Below, piece after piece: positions 21,050-21,619 of a stretch of 21,619 nt of DNA; positions within the stretch are counted from its first letter, which is position 1; every line of letters starts with the position of its first letter. Where the stretch lies: positions 1 through 21,619 of the forward strand of contig JBDKKW010000013.1 in assembly GCA_039795895.1 (NCBI GenBank). The letters run 5' to 3'. A program made the position numbers and the translations under genes. Below the pieces are notes generated by a model. It made no database searches. It worked only from the letters and a program-made list of their open reading frames with translations, and had not been told where the DNA came from. Origin of the DNA: JBBTSQ01 sp039795895. GTDB taxonomy: Bacteria > Patescibacteriota > Minisyncoccia > Phycocordibacterales > JBAYGS01.

Positions 21050-21619
21050 ATGTTCAACAAAAATAATCTGCAAGAAGCTTACGCGAATCTTCCTCAAGAC
21101 TTGAAGGACGCCCTGTATTCAATCGATTTTGCAAAAACAATACAGGCGATTGGATCAAAACAAGGGCTCCTTATAGACCAAACCGGTAAGCTTGCCGAAG
21201 AGATTGGTTTTGTAATGCTTGGCATAACGCATCCAGATACTTTTGTTGATACCATTGCAGAAAAATTGGCCATTTCAAAAGACAAAGCAAACATAATTGC
21301 CGAGGAAGTAAATGAAAAGATCTTTTTGAGTATCCGTGCATCACTCCAAAAAATTCATTCTGAGACTGATGGGGGAGAAGACACCTCTCATTTTGAAGAG
21401 ACTCCAAGTCGAGAATCAGTCCTTGCGGGCATCGAAGACCCTAAATCGCTTGCGGGTCAACCTATCAATGCTCTCAGCCCCAAACCCACCCAAAACCCAT
21501 CACCATCTCCAATAAGAACAACTATTGCAAACTCTACCCCAAGTTTCCCTGCAAAAATCACCCCACCACCAACCAATCTCCCCACCGCACCCGTAAGTAT
21601 TCTCGAAAAGAAGCTACAG
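21050..21619 (+). CDS. Unnamed helical protein of the T4SS-like operon (cut by window end)
   Basis: An open frame from ATG 21050 runs off the right edge (190 codons). Residues 1-105 are a helical domain: LPQDLKDALYSIDFAKTIQAI, then LIDQTGKLAEEIGFVMLGIT, then AEKLAISKDKANIIAEEVNE. The rest is a long Pro/Ser/Thr-rich, probably disordered region (KPTQNPSPSPIRTT). Proteins with such a helical N-terminus and Pro-rich tail recur in Parcubacteria, but I know no assigned function. It has no signal peptide, so it is probably cytoplasmic, perhaps meeting the soluble tail of the VirB6-like protein. An 18-nt gap to the upstream stop and lack of terminator indicate cotranscription. Confidence 0.8.
   Translation, partial: MFNKNNLQEAYANLPQDLKDALYSIDFAKTIQAIGSKQGLLIDQTGKLAEEIGFVMLGITHPDTFVDTIAEKLAISKDKANIIAEEVNEKIFLSIRASLQKIHSETDGGEDTSHFEETPSRESVLAGIEDPKSLAGQPINALSPKPTQNPSPSPIRTTIANSTPSFPAKITPPPTNLPTAPVSILEKKLQ

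Noticed and set aside
1..21619. CRISPR array, tRNA or rRNA genes
   Set aside because: No regularly spaced direct repeats, no tRNA T-loop/acceptor patterns and no rRNA segments were recognised by eye; a tRNAscan or Infernal run would settle small RNAs.

Overview
The window looks like chromosomal DNA from a Candidate Phyla Radiation (Patescibacteria) bacterium, most likely a Parcubacteria-type lineage. This is inferred, not proven. The grounds are compact genes separated by short gaps, near-absence of Shine-Dalgarno sites, many unnamed small secreted or single-TM proteins of a style familiar from these genomes, and a VirB6/TrbL-like membrane protein preceded by a large secreted partner. TGA is used as a stop (genes ending at 581, 11718 and 15970), so the TGA=Gly code of Gracilibacteria/Absconditabacteria is excluded.

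Layout. Positions 1-450 hold the N-terminal part of a Xer-type tyrosine recombinase on the minus strand. Positions 500-2730 hold a divergent pair of orphan genes (a GC-rich 159-aa protein and a 429-aa secreted protein). Each has a near-consensus TTGACw/TATAAT promoter, an untranslated leader, a Shine-Dalgarno site and a strong terminator. Positions 2800-6630 are an RNA-metabolism block: rpsO, a NYN-domain putative nuclease, a small zinc-ribbon protein on the opposite strand, and pnp. Positions 6660-9890 carry a single-TM protein, a DksA/TraR-type zinc-finger protein and a YifB/ComM AAA+ ATPase. A minus-strand LysM-LysM-M23 peptidoglycan hydrolase follows (9918-11072), then a 226-bp intergenic region, an orphan 139-aa gene, a UvrD/PcrA helicase and KsgA/RsmA. 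From 14802 to the right edge lies a cell-envelope block: a small secreted protein read divergently from two tandem secreted or anchored paralogues, then a tight operon of a secreted protein with an F5/8C (discoidin-like) domain, a VirB6/TrbL-like polytopic protein and an unnamed helical protein cut by the window end.

Three patterns recur that gene calls do not explain. First, eight genes start 6-9 nt after an identical TATACT -10 box, often in the extended form TGnTATACT, implying leaderless mRNAs; at 15163-15170 a single palindromic AGTATACT appears to serve two leaderless genes on opposite strands. Second, short repeat families are dispersed in gaps and even inside ksgA: a 16-nt exact word three times, AT-rich TTAGAAATT-type elements flanking uvrD as inverted copies, and a TTAGTTGCT/CTAATAAC family. 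Third, ksgA carries an in-frame ~120-nt palindromic insertion that adds about 40 residues between two catalytic motifs, reminiscent of Rickettsia palindromic elements. No tRNA, rRNA, CRISPR array or transposase was recognised.
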